Part shown: piece after piece, positions 28,759 to 38,107 of the stretch
Position numbering within the stretch: the first letter of the stretch is position 1
Layout: each line of letters starts with the position of its first letter
Assembly: GCA_965201045.1 (NCBI GenBank)
Contig: OZ241746.1
Location: 1,984,001 to 2,048,000 of the forward strand
Direction of reading: 5' to 3'
Origin: JAPORK01 sp026710285
GTDB taxonomy: Bacteria; Pseudomonadota; Gammaproteobacteria; Pseudomonadales; Endozoicomonadaceae
Length of the DNA stretch: 64,000 nt
The notes under the pieces: model-generated
Database searches by the model: none
Told to the model about the DNA's origin: nothing
Seen by the model: the letters and a program-made list of their open reading frames with translations, nothing else
Translations under genes and position numbers: made by a program

Positions 28759-29021
28759 AAACGGAGGAAATAGAGAAGGCTATTTTGGCTAATAAAGCGA
28801 AACAAACCATGAGCGAGTTGTTTGTAAAAATGCAGGGAGCAGATAGGTTAGGTCTTTTGGAAAAGATGTCTTTTTCATCCCAGCTTGCAGCATATATTAA
28901 GATCTTGTTTAAAATACATATTAAGGATGTATCAAAACAAAATCCCTTTCTGGGAGATGCAATAAAACATACTCTATTTGACAGACTCTTTTTGCGTGAG
29001 CAGGCTTATAACCAGGACTGA
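28759..29021 (+). pseudogene. Detached C-terminal domain of ankyrin gene A1
   Basis: From 28785 a frame (TTG start) reads ANKAKQTMSELFVKMQGADR and ends LREQAYNQD. It aligns with the contiguous C-terminus of gene A3 (SNLFLKMQKADRLNLLEEMS). It could be expressed separately, but the simplest reading is a gene fragment separated by a point mutation and a one-base deletion. Confidence 0.7.
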
Positions 29022-29697
29022 TGTTTAAAAAGTTACAGCAGGTAATGTGTCTGATTTTTATTATTGAAAAAATAAATTAATACAGGGGGAAACAAACCTT
29101 TTCCCGCATCAGTTTCCTGACTGGCGGGTATTGGTTTTGTGAAGCTATATCAAACGATTCTTTTACAATAATTCAAAAGTGGCGTGTAGCCGCTGCGATT
29201 TTTTTAAAAGCATCTGTGAAACATTTTAGTTAGGTGACGTTCGTTTGCTACTTTAACAGTTATTCTCCATGCTCATCGCTTCCCTGCAACCCTTATCCAG
29301 AATTTGATTTTACTATCCTCCCCTCCCTAAAGCTGTCTTTTAGCCACTTTTTTATCGGGTAGAAGGAACTCTGCCAATTGGCAGTTCCAGCCCTCACAGA
29401 GTTCATATTTTTCTGTTGCGAAAGCAATATTTTTTTAGAGGTGCTTGCTTCTTACATTGATAATTGGTATGATAATCTCTTCCGAAGTTAAACGCTTTGT
29501 GAAGCATACTGTTTTTTATGTATTTTTATAAAAAAACAGATGGTTATATAACGATTAAGCTCTAAAATGCTAAATTCCATTTTTGTATAATTCTTTAATA
29601 ATAACGCATTCTGATGAAATGACTCTAACGTTTTTAGGTGAAATTGAAATATAGCTTATTTTTCATTTAATTATTAATTTTTTAGAGGTTCTACTAA
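29022..29697. other. Intergenic copy of the rpsT-terminator/upstream region
   Basis: Contains the end of unit 1, then from 29090 the duplicated terminator, palindrome (about 29367-29380) and AT hairpin. No gene. Confidence 0.6.
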
Positions 29698-31197
29698 ATG
29701 AGACCAAATAACTTCATGCTTTCAGGTGCAGGTGCAGGTGCAGGTGCAGGTAATAGACGAGAAGAGTTCAAACGGATATTCAGTGAATTGCAAGATCTTA
29801 TAAAAAGAATTAAAGAAGAGATAAACAGCGGGCAAACCCCGCTGCAACTTCAGAGAGATCTAGCACATACATTATCAAATGCACAATCCAATGGACAGAA
29901 CTTTAAACTTAATAGAACAGGCAATAACAGCCAACAAACTAATATAAATGCATTAGATGTAGAAGGCCGCACAGAGTTAATGCGGGCTGTGGAATCTGAG
30001 GATATACCGTATATGAGAACCTTGCTTGATACTTCGGGTATTAATGTAAATAAAGCAGGTTCGTTCGGCTACACAGCTTTACTTTCGGCTGCAGGGTGTG
30101 ATAATGTTAAGTGTGTAGAAATGTTGCTCAATGCTCGGGGTATTGAGATAAATAAAGCATGTTCGTTCGACCGCACAGCTTTAAATTTGGCTGCACAGCA
30201 TGGTAATATTGAGTGTGTAAAAATGTTGCTCAATGCTCGGGGTATTGATGTAAAGAAAGCAGATAAGCTCGGCAACACACCTTTAATGATGGCTGCAAGG
30301 CGTGGTCGTGTTGAGTGTGTAGAAGTGTTGAGCAAGGTTCAGGGTATTAATTTAAATACAAAAGATAATAACGGCTACACAGCTTTAATGTTGGCTACAT
30401 GGGATTGTCGTGTTAAGTGTATAGAAGTGTTGGTCAATACTCCGGGTATTGATGTAAATGAAGTAAGTAAGTGCGGCTACACAGCTTTAATGTTGGCTGC
30501 AGAGTACGGTTATGTTGATTGTGTAAAAGCGTTGTGCAATGTTCGGGGTATTAATTTAAATACAAAAAATGATGACGGCTACATAGATTTAATGTTGGCT
30601 GAAAGGCATGGTCGTGTTACTGAGCTCGGCTACACAGCTTTAATGTTGGCTGCAAAGAAAGGTCATGCTAAGTGTGTAGAATTGTTGTGCAATGTTCGGG
30701 GTATTGATGTAAATATGGAAAATACTGACGGCGCAACAGCTTTAATGTTGGCTGTACAGTATGGTAATGTTAAGTGTGTAGAAATGTTGCTCAATGCTCG
30801 GGATATTGATGTAAATAAAGTAGATAAGTATGGCAACACAGCTTTAATGTTGGCTGCAAGGCGTGGTAGTGTTGAGTGTGTAGAATTGTTGAGCAATGCT
30901 CCGGGTATTGATGTAAATATAAAAAATAATGGCGGCAACACAGCTTTGATGTTGGCTGTGAAGAAGGCATCAGGGTCATCTCCAAGGTCAGCTTATTTCA
31001 AGTGTATAAAAGCCCTAATTAATCATCCAGAAGCTGCTATTTCTGAAGATAATGAAATCTCACAGCAATATTTGGAACCTGAAGAAGTAATGATGGATGA
31101 CTCAGAGTCTCGTTTAGCCGATGAAGCAAAACGGGCTGCAAGAAAAAAGTCATATGAACCAACATTAGTGGACGAGAAACAAAAACGGAGGAAATAG
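29698..31197 (+). CDS. Ankyrin-repeat protein A2
   Basis: 499 residues, same start MRPNNFMLSGAGAGAGAG as A1 but with only four GGTGCA hexamers. About eleven ankyrin-type units (about 95-430) of 33-34 residues, one shortened near 295-305 (ERHGRVTELGYTALML) by an internal deletion. Units are very alike (GNTALMLAARRGSVECVELL), pointing to recent internal expansion. It ends at the same frameshift position as A1 (GGAGGAAATAG), so the C-terminal domain (31209-31343, continuing after 32616) is detached and is itself split by an insertion sequence. No signal peptide. Confidence 0.85.
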   Translation: MRPNNFMLSGAGAGAGAGNRREEFKRIFSELQDLIKRIKEEINSGQTPLQLQRDLAHTLSNAQSNGQNFKLNRTGNNSQQTNINALDVEGRTELMRAVESEDIPYMRTLLDTSGINVNKAGSFGYTALLSAAGCDNVKCVEMLLNARGIEINKACSFDRTALNLAAQHGNIECVKMLLNARGIDVKKADKLGNTPLMMAARRGRVECVEVLSKVQGINLNTKDNNGYTALMLATWDCRVKCIEVLVNTPGIDVNEVSKCGYTALMLAAEYGYVDCVKALCNVRGINLNTKNDDGYIDLMLAERHGRVTELGYTALMLAAKKGHAKCVELLCNVRGIDVNMENTDGATALMLAVQYGNVKCVEMLLNARDIDVNKVDKYGNTALMLAARRGSVECVELLSNAPGIDVNIKNNGGNTALMLAVKKASGSSPRSAYFKCIKALINHPEAAISEDNEISQQYLEPEEVMMDDSESRLADEAKRAARKKSYEPTLVDEKQKRRK

Positions 31198-31343
31198 AGA
31201 AGGCTATTTTGGCTAATAAAGCGAAACAAACCATGAGCGAGTTGTTTGTAAAAATGCAGGGAGCAGATAGGTTAGGTCTTTTGGAAAAGATGTCTTTTTC
31301 ATCCCAGCTTGCAGCATATATTAAGATCTTGTTTAAAATACAT

Positions 31344-32610
31344 CACGAGTTTCGCAATTAAGTAGGAATAAGTGCTTTCAATTGAGCGGCTATAGCCTCT
31401 TTAATAACTTCCCATTTTTGCTGATATAGTGTGATCTTTAAACTCCACCATTTTTTCCGAAGACTAATCCACGCCAGCACAGCAAGACATACATGATTTC
31501 TTTGCGCTCGTCCAGTGCGAGACTGACAACGCTCAATACCACAGGTTTGTTTCAATTCCCGATGATAAACTTCTACTGACCAACGTGCTTTGGTAATCTT
31601 CTTAACAGCCTCCCTGGAAGGGATCTCCATATTGGTACCGATATAATCAATGCGACCGTTTTTAGCCACAAACTTGTATACAGTAATCCAACCATAGCCA
31701 CGTAAATGTACCTTCTTGCCTTCATCAGGGATATCAAGCTCTTCAAGGATTGTTTTTTTATTCACGCTGCGATTCTTTCTCAGACTGGCAACCCAGATTT
31801 TACCCGCATCACGTACTGCTTTCAGATTATTCAGGCTGGAGTACCAGGTATCAAACACAACAGTGGAAATATTCAATCTTCTCGATAATGCCAGTTTCAG
31901 CATTTCTCTAAAGTGATCATTTTTGGTTTTTCCATCGCTCTGTTTATTGTAAATGCGAAAATCCACAGGAATATAGTCCTTATTTTCAGGGTTATACCAA
32001 ATCGCATTAACCATACTTATCCCATTAATAACACCATGAGTATTTCCAGAATATTGCGGGTTGACCAGTTCAATGCATTCACTGCGGTGCTTATCCAAAA
32101 CGGTATCATCAAAGATGAGAAAACCTTCTTTGTCACCAATTAAGTTTTTAGTTTTTTTATAAATTTCAGCCGGTTTTAGCGTCACAACTTTAAGCCAGTA
32201 ACTAATGGCATCATGAGACAGATCTATAGGGGCGACTTCAGACAGTGCCATACCTGAGAACCTAACATTACTGACCTGAAGATAAGACTGGTAAAGATCT
32301 TTATTACATTTTTTCTTGCGCTTTAAAATCATTTGTTGTTTTTTTCAATAGCTATCAAAAGAGATGTTAGAGTGGACATAAAATAGTTTAGACAAATTCT
32401 GAAAGGGTTTATAGTTTTGTATAGTGGTTTACCTTCAATTTTGCTCAGGTTATGGGATTACCTAGCTGAATGAATTCGAATCCAGAAGAAAAACTGTTAT
32501 TTTAATAAACAGACAGCAAATTCAATTGATTGAAATTACCATGCATGAGCATTTTTTCTTTTTTCTGTTCAATCACTGAATTTGTCCGGACTGTTATTGC
32601 GAAACTCGTG
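31344..32610 (-). mobile_element. IS701-like insertion sequence, complete
   Basis: 1267 bp bounded by perfect 14-bp terminal repeats CACGAGTTTCGCAA/TTGCGAAACTCGTG and flanked by a 5-bp duplication TACAT (31339-31343, 32611-32615). The empty site is visible in unit 1 (AAAATACATATTAAGG). Confidence 0.93.
31358..32332 (-). CDS. DDE transposase, IS4-superfamily (IS701-like)
   Basis: 324 residues. RNase H-like DDE core: first Asp in FLIFDDTVLDK (near 73-76), second in STVVFDTWYSS (near 160), Glu in RWSVEVYHRELKQTCGIERC (near 255). QYSGNTHGVINGISMVNAIW and DGKTKNDHFREML are typical of IS701-type enzymes, which I assign by memory of the family. The stop codon abuts the left terminal repeat. It appears intact, so the element may be active. 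Confidence 0.85.
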   Translation of the reverse strand: MILKRKKKCNKDLYQSYLQVSNVRFSGMALSEVAPIDLSHDAISYWLKVVTLKPAEIYKKTKNLIGDKEGFLIFDDTVLDKHRSECIELVNPQYSGNTHGVINGISMVNAIWYNPENKDYIPVDFRIYNKQSDGKTKNDHFREMLKLALSRRLNISTVVFDTWYSSLNNLKAVRDAGKIWVASLRKNRSVNKKTILEELDIPDEGKKVHLRGYGWITVYKFVAKNGRIDYIGTNMEIPSREAVKKITKARWSVEVYHRELKQTCGIERCQSRTGRAQRNHVCLAVLAWISLRKKWWSLKITLYQQKWEVIKEAIAAQLKALIPT

Positions 32611-33399
32611 TACATATTAAGGATGTATCAAAACAAAATCCCTTTCTGGGAGATATATAATAAAACATACTCTATTTGACAGACTCTTTTTGCGTGAGCA
32701 GGCTTATAACCAGGACTGATGTTTAAAAAGTTACAGCAGGTAATGTGTCTGATTTTTATTATTGAAAAAATAAATTAATACAGGGGGAAACAAACCTTTT
32801 CCCGCATCAGTTTCCTGACTGGCGGGTATTGGTTTTGTTTTATTAAGCTATATCAGTCCATGTTTTTACAATAGTTCAAAAGTGGCGTGTAACCGCTGCG
32901 ATTTTTTTAAAAGCATCTGTGAAACATTTTAGTTAGGTGACGTTCGTTTGCTACTTTAACAGTTATTCTCCATGCTCATCGCTTCCCTGCAACCCTTATC
33001 CAGAATTTGATTTTACTATCCTCCCCTCCCTAAAGCTGTCTTTTAGCCATTTTTTTATCGGGTAGAAGGAACTCTCTGCCAATTGGCAGTTCCAGCCCTC
33101 ACAGAGTTCATATTTTTCTGTTGTGAAAGAAATATTTTTTTAGAGGTGCTTGCTTCTTACATTGATAGTAGGTATGATAATCTCTTCCGAAGTTAAACGC
33201 TTTGTGAAGCATACTGTTTTTTATGTATTTTTATAAAAAAACAAATGGTTATATACCGATTAAACGCCAAAACACTAAATTCCATTTTTGTATAATTCTT
33301 TAATAATAACGCATTCTGATGAAATGACTCTAACGTTTTTAGGTGAAATTGAAATATAGCTTATTTTTCATTTAATTATTTAATTTTTTAGAGGTACTA
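32611..33399. other. End of unit 2 and upstream region of ankyrin gene A3
   Basis: Remainder of the A2 C-terminal domain (TTAAGGATGTATCAAAACAA), then from 32788 the third copy of the terminator/upstream region up to the IS1634-type insertion at 33400. Confidence 0.6.
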
Positions 33400-35159
33400 C
33401 CGATATTTCCGCGATCTTACTCATTGATTATTTAAATATAAAATAGTTATGATAATCATGTATTTAAAAACTATTAAATCAGGATTCAGGATGGCAACAT
33501 TAGAAATTGCTGAAGATAACACGACAACAGAAGTCATGGACCATCATGGATTGGTAGCAGCTGCCTGTCGAGACCTGGATATTACAAAAAGAATTAACCA
33601 GTGCATTGGTAGCAATGATCCAAGACGTGTTATTCAACCCGGCGTTGCAGTAATGGCAATGATTATCAACGGACTGGGCTTTACCAACCGCCGTTTATAT
33701 TTGACTCCGCAATTTTTTCAGAGCAAAGCAATTGGGCAGTTATTTGAAGAAAACATTGTAGCTGAACAGCTGGATGACCATACTCTCGGGAAAACGCTTG
33801 ATGAAATTTATGCATATGGTACCAGCCGTTTATATTCAGAGATTGCTTTTGGTATAGCGCTGGATCATGGACTATTGAGTAAATTTGCCCATTTGGATTC
33901 TACCAGTTTTGCATTACAGGGGCAGTATAATGACACAGAACCTCAGGGAATAGAGGTGCGACATGGATATTCTAAGGATCATCGCCCTGATCTGAAGCAA
34001 GTAATGCTTTCTATGGCTACCAGTGGTTCGGCAGACATTCCTTTTTGGATGGAACCGCACAATGGTAATAGTTCTGATAAAAAAACATTTACCGAAACTA
34101 TTAAGCGAGTTCGTGACTTTCAGTCAGCTCTTAAACAGGGAGATGAATTTACCTGGGTAGCAGATTCTGCTCTATATAACAAAGACAAGCTACTCAGTTC
34201 AAATATGTACCATTGGGTTAGTCGGGTACCGGAGACCTTGTCTGAGGTGAAAGGTTTGCTGAGTCAGCCAGATGATTCCTTTGATTGGACCACTCTCGAT
34301 ACCGGGTATAAATATAGCTCTCATGCAAGCTATTATGGAGATATTGAGCAACGCTGGCTAATTATATCATCAGAGCAAGCTTATCAGCGCGAAAAGAAAA
34401 CTTTTGAAAAAAAACTTACTCGGCAGGAAGAAGAACTTAAAAAAGCCTGTTGGCGTCTGGGCAATAAAATATTTTCCTGTGAAGAAGATGCTTTTTCAGC
34501 CGGAGAGCAGTGTGCTAAACGATACCGTTATCATCGGATTGATTTGTATGTGACTCCCGTTTTTAAAAATCCTGGCAGAGGTCGTCCTAAATCCGAGGTG
34601 GAAAAAGTATTGGCTGGTTATAAAATCCAAAGCACAATTACACGTAATCAAAAGGTAATTGAACAAGAGCTGCATCGGAAGGGTCGTTTTATTATTGCGA
34701 CCAATAATCTGGATAAAAATACACTTTCTGATGAAGCATTATTTGCCGCTTATAAAGAGCAACAGGGTGTGGAACGAGGCTTTCGGTTTTTAAAAGATCC
34801 CTGGTTCATGGTGGACTCTTTTTTCGTTAAGAAGCGTCAGCGAATCGAAGCTCTCATGATGGTGATGACACTATGTCTGCTAGTATATAATTACGCTCAG
34901 CACAAACTCAGGAAGTCACTTAAATTAGCAAATGAAACCCTTCCAAACCAACTGGGAAAACCTGTTAAAAATCCGACAATGCGCTGGATTTTCCAGTTGA
35001 TGGAAGGTATTGCGATTGTCAAGCTATATAACCCTGCAGAAAAAAGTTTCCGTGCAATGATAACTAACCTAAATGATACAAGGATAAAAATTATCAGGCT
35101 TCTTGGAAAAACAGCCTGTTTAATTTATGGAATCCAAATGGAGATCGCGGGAATGTAGG
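33400..35159 (+). mobile_element. IS1634-type insertion sequence, complete
   Basis: 1760 bp with imperfect 18-bp terminal repeats (left CCGATATTTCCGCGATCT; right end, complemented, CCTACATTCCCGCGATCT; three mismatches) and a 6-bp duplication GTACTA (33394-33399, 35160-35165). It lies between the upstream region of unit 3 and the ankyrin start codon. Confidence 0.92.
33449..35158 (+). CDS. DDE transposase, IS1634 family
   Basis: 569 residues if the first ATG is used; MATLEIAEDNTTTEVMDHHG (33491) is an equally likely start. The N-terminal DUF4277-like region (about 15-130, GVAVMAMIINGLGFTNRRLY) is followed by the DDE core: FAHLDSTSFAL (first Asp), FTWVADSALYNKDKL (second Asp) and QQGVERGFRFLKDPWFMVDS (Glu). 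Length and domain order fit IS1634. The stop codon is at the right end of the element. No frameshift is seen. Confidence 0.92.
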   Translation: MIIMYLKTIKSGFRMATLEIAEDNTTTEVMDHHGLVAAACRDLDITKRINQCIGSNDPRRVIQPGVAVMAMIINGLGFTNRRLYLTPQFFQSKAIGQLFEENIVAEQLDDHTLGKTLDEIYAYGTSRLYSEIAFGIALDHGLLSKFAHLDSTSFALQGQYNDTEPQGIEVRHGYSKDHRPDLKQVMLSMATSGSADIPFWMEPHNGNSSDKKTFTETIKRVRDFQSALKQGDEFTWVADSALYNKDKLLSSNMYHWVSRVPETLSEVKGLLSQPDDSFDWTTLDTGYKYSSHASYYGDIEQRWLIISSEQAYQREKKTFEKKLTRQEEELKKACWRLGNKIFSCEEDAFSAGEQCAKRYRYHRIDLYVTPVFKNPGRGRPKSEVEKVLAGYKIQSTITRNQKVIEQELHRKGRFIIATNNLDKNTLSDEALFAAYKEQQGVERGFRFLKDPWFMVDSFFVKKRQRIEALMMVMTLCLLVYNYAQHKLRKSLKLANETLPNQLGKPVKNPTMRWIFQLMEGIAIVKLYNPAEKSFRAMITNLNDTRIKIIRLLGKTACLIYGIQMEIAGM

Positions 35160-35169
35160 GTACTACTAA

Positions 35170-37194
35170 ATGGAACAAATTAATAACTCCAGAACTCCTT
35201 CAAGTTTAGATTATACACTAGAACTAGAAGAAGGCAACCGGATGCACAGTGAACTGCAAGATCTTATAAAAAGAATTAAAGAAGAGATAAACAGCGAGCA
35301 AACCCCGCAGCAACTTCAGAGAGATCTAGCACATACATTATCAAATGCACAATCCAATGGACAGAACTTTGAACTTAATAGAACAGGCAATAACAGCCAA
35401 CAAACTAATATAAATGCATTAGATGTAGAAGGGCGCACAGAGTTAATGCGGGCTGTGGAATCTGAGGATATACCGTATATGAGAACCTTGCTTGATACTT
35501 CGGGTATTAATGTAAATAAAGCAGGTTCGTTCGGCTACACAGCTTTAATTTTGGCTGCACAGTGTGATAATGTTAAGTGTATAGAAGTGTTGGTCAATAC
35601 TCCGGGTATTGATGTAAATAAAGTGAGTACGTCCGGCTACACAGCTTTAAGGTTGGCTGCAGAGTACGGTTATGTTGATTGTGTAAAAGCGTTGTGCAAT
35701 GTTCGGGGTATTGATGTAAATGAAGTGAGTCCGTGCCGCTACACAGCTTTAATGTTGGCTGTAGAGGGAGGTCATGCTAAGTGTGTAGAATTGTTGTGCA
35801 ATGTTCGGGGTATTGATGTAAATATGAAAAATACTGGCGGCGAAACAGCTTTAATGTTGGCTGTGAAGGAAGCAGAGTCATCTCCAATGTCAGCTCATTT
35901 AAATTGTATAGAAGCCCTAATTAAACATCCAGAAGCTGTTATTGATGTAAAAACCCGTGAATGCATTTTAAACTTAGTAATAAAGGAGTGTTATCCGGGG
36001 TGTCTGCCATACCTGAAGCTGACTGAAGATGAAGTTCAGGATTTTATGTTTAAAATAAAAGAGTTAAGAGAAGAAGATAAAATAGCACCGGAAAATTATT
36101 TTATCCTGTTAATCAATCTCTTTGCATATTATCCGGAGCTGCCATACCTGAAGCTGACTGAAGATAAAGTTCAGGATTTTATGTTTAAAATAAAAGAGTT
36201 AAGAGAAGAAGATAAAATAACACCAAAAAATTATTTTATCCTGTTAATCGATCTCTTTGAATATGGTCATGTTGACATTTCTTGTGAGGAAGTTGAAAGA
36301 AAGGACTCTGAATCTATGAGTACCAGGCTTGAACCAATACTAAATTTTCAAACCAGCAATGGGAAAGAGAATTGCCTTGTACCTTTAAAATCTATAGATA
36401 ATAAAATTTTACAGGAAGCTCTTGAAAGAATAAACGCAAATAAAAAAAAGCTACGACCTCTTTCATTTCTTGCATTGAATAAAAGCATGGATATGTCACA
36501 TGTACAAACAAGACCAGATGGTTCTGTAGATGATGAAATCTTAGAGCAAGATTCGAAACTTGAAGAAATAGTGATGGATGACTCAAAGTCTCGTTTAGCC
36601 GATGAATTAGAACGGGTAAAACGGGCTACAAGAAAAAGGCTATATGAACGAACAAAAATGAACGAGGAACAAAAACGGAGGAAAATACAGAAGACTATTT
36701 TGGTTAATAGAGCGAAACAAATGATGTATGACTCAAAGTCTCGTTTAGCCGATGAATTAGAACGGTTAGAACGGGCAAAACGGGCTGCAAAAAAAAGACC
36801 ATATGAACGAACAAAAGTGGAAGAGGAACAAGAACGGAGGAAAATAAAGAAGGCTATTTTGGTTAATAAAGCGAAACAAGACATAAAAGCGAAACAAGCC
36901 ATGAAAGCGAAACAAGCCATGAAAGCTGAACAAGCCATGAAAGCAGAACAAGCCATGAAAGCGAAACAAGCCATGAAAGCGAAACAAGCCATGAAAGCGA
37001 AACAAGCCATGAAAGCGGAACAAGCCATGAAAGCGGAACAAGCCATGAAAGCGAAACAAGCCATGAGCAATTTGTTTTTAAAAATGCAGAAAGCAGATAG
37101 GTTAAATCTTTTGGAAGAGATGTCTTTTCCATCACAACTTAAAGCACATATTAAGATCTTGTCTAAAATACATACTAAGGATGTATCAAAATAA
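35170..37194 (+). CDS. Ankyrin-repeat protein A3 with Lys/Ala/Gln/Met-rich repeats
   Basis: 674 residues. It starts MEQINNSRTPSSLDYTLELE, replacing the MRPNNFMLS-GlyAla start of A1/A2, right after an IS1634-type insertion. About five to six ankyrin repeats (about 85-255) are nearly identical to A2. Next is a duplicated block of about 47 residues (LPYLKLTEDEVQDFMFKIKE at about 280 and 325), a basic coiled region with two RRKIxK segments, and ten KAxQAM hexapeptides (about 572-632). The C-terminal domain SNLFLKMQKADRLNLLEEMS is in frame, showing the full-length form lost in A1 and A2. Its Shine-Dalgarno may now be GTAGGG from the IS end. No signal peptide. Confidence 0.85.
   Translation: MEQINNSRTPSSLDYTLELEEGNRMHSELQDLIKRIKEEINSEQTPQQLQRDLAHTLSNAQSNGQNFELNRTGNNSQQTNINALDVEGRTELMRAVESEDIPYMRTLLDTSGINVNKAGSFGYTALILAAQCDNVKCIEVLVNTPGIDVNKVSTSGYTALRLAAEYGYVDCVKALCNVRGIDVNEVSPCRYTALMLAVEGGHAKCVELLCNVRGIDVNMKNTGGETALMLAVKEAESSPMSAHLNCIEALIKHPEAVIDVKTRECILNLVIKECYPGCLPYLKLTEDEVQDFMFKIKELREEDKIAPENYFILLINLFAYYPELPYLKLTEDKVQDFMFKIKELREEDKITPKNYFILLIDLFEYGHVDISCEEVERKDSESMSTRLEPILNFQTSNGKENCLVPLKSIDNKILQEALERINANKKKLRPLSFLALNKSMDMSHVQTRPDGSVDDEILEQDSKLEEIVMDDSKSRLADELERVKRATRKRLYERTKMNEEQKRRKIQKTILVNRAKQMMYDSKSRLADELERLERAKRAAKKRPYERTKVEEEQERRKIKKAILVNKAKQDIKAKQAMKAKQAMKAEQAMKAEQAMKAKQAMKAKQAMKAKQAMKAEQAMKAEQAMKAKQAMSNLFLKMQKADRLNLLEEMSFPSQLKAHIKILSKIHTKDVSK
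36884..37066 (+). repeat. 18-bp tandem repeat encoding KAxQAM
   Basis: About ten in-frame copies of AAAGCGAAACAAGCCATG or the AAAGCGGAA variant. Confidence 0.9.
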
Positions 37195-37379
37195 AATCCC
37201 TTTCTGGGAGATGTAATAAAACATACTCTATTTGACAGACTCTTTTTGCGTGAGCAGGCTTATAACCAGGACTGATGTTTAAAAAGTTACAGCAGGTAAT
37301 GTTCTGATTTTTATTATTGAAAAAATAAATTAATACAGGGGGTATCGCTATGAATATGCTCAGCACCTGGTACCCCTTG

Positions 37380-37987
37380 CTACGAAATTTGTGATCAGGA
37401 CAGCTTCGGTGCAAGTGCTTAACAGCACTAGAAGGTAGTTTACAACAAACTCTGCATAGAAAATAGTGACGATGAACCGGAGCAAGTCCATAGGTTTTCA
37501 GGACTCGTAAATGTAATTTTGTGGGATAACCTTTGTATTTAGCAATACCATACTGCGACCATTTTTTATCCATTAATAATATGTCATGATTGCGGGTTAC
37601 TTTTGCAAGAATGGAGGCGGCTGCAATTGCATCTACTTTACTGTCTACTTTTGTGATTGCCTCTGTTGCAGCAATGGATAAATGCGGGCAGTGGTTATCA
37701 TCAATCAATACCTTATCTGGTTGTACAGGTAACGCTTTAACAGCCTGCTGTATTCCCAGCAAGCTTGCCTGAAGAATATTAATCGGTCTGTTCAATATAA
37801 TCCTGTTCAATGTCGTATGACAGCACCAAACGTTTAATGAGATCTGCAAGATATTCACGCTTTTTTCTGTTAGTTTTTTTGTATCATTCAGATCCTCTAA
37901 TAGTGCTTCCAAATTCAGAATAACGACAGCTGCCACAACCAAACCACACAGTGGTCCCAGGTCAGCAACAATTTCTGCTATACTTCA
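37380..37987 (-). pseudogene. rnhB: Ribonuclease HII remnant
   Basis: Recognisable RNase HII body: VVAAVVILN, LNDTKKLTEKS, RPINILQASLLGIQQAVKAL, DAIAAASILAKVTRNHDILL, YGIAKYKGYPTKLHLRVLK and GLAPVHRHYFLCRV. The start is decayed: where RNase HII has its catalytic GVDEAGRGPL, this reads IAEIVADLGPLCG, so the Asp-Glu pair is gone. No start codon fits the family, and the C-terminus runs into unrelated sequence. A frame stays open, but I judge it inactive. It lies between ankyrin gene A3 and an IS200/IS605 element. Confidence 0.75.
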
Positions 37988-38059
37988 CTGTTGTTATTCT
38001 TACGACACAAATAATCTAAAAAACCTGAATTTTTCACATTTAACAATTTAAGCGAAATT

Positions 38060-38090
38060 CCCCCCGCATAACAGCTTTGCTGTTTGGGGG
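38060..38090. other. Left-end hairpin of the IS200/IS605 element
   Basis: Imperfect stem CCCCC...AACAGC/GCTGTT...GGGGG with TTTG loop. In this family subterminal hairpins are what TnpA recognises as single-stranded DNA. Confidence 0.65.
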
Positions 38091-38107
38091 TAGGATGGAT
38101 AGCGTTG

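Larger units (their letters stand above)
27078..29089 (+). repeat. Tandem unit 1: rpsT terminator + ankyrin gene A1
   Basis: First of three direct repeats. Each unit runs from the rpsT terminator (AAACAAACCTTTTCCCGC) to TTAATACAGGGGG. The roughly 600-bp upstream region is nearly identical in all three. Confidence 0.9.
29090..32787 (+). repeat. Tandem unit 2: rpsT terminator copy + ankyrin gene A2 + IS701-like insertion
   Basis: Second direct repeat of the 27078 unit. Without the 1267-bp IS and its 5-bp duplication it is about 2.43 kb; the extra length against unit 1 is additional ankyrin repeats. Confidence 0.9.
32788..37342 (+). repeat. Tandem unit 3: rpsT terminator copy + IS1634-type insertion + ankyrin gene A3
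   Basis: Third direct repeat of the 27078 unit, ending at TTAATACAGGGGG before rnhB remnants. Slightly more diverged upstream (for example GAACTCTCTGCCAATTGGCA). Confidence 0.85.

Noticed and set aside
36348..37135. Antisense frames of repeated phenylalanine/alanine/cysteine or Ser-Trp-Leu units
   Set aside because: Complement of the KAxQAM repeat array; an open frame without other support.
37175..37942. Intact RNase HII gene
   Set aside because: The frame is open but lacks the N-terminal catalytic motif and continues at its C-terminus into unrelated sequence; called a pseudogene.
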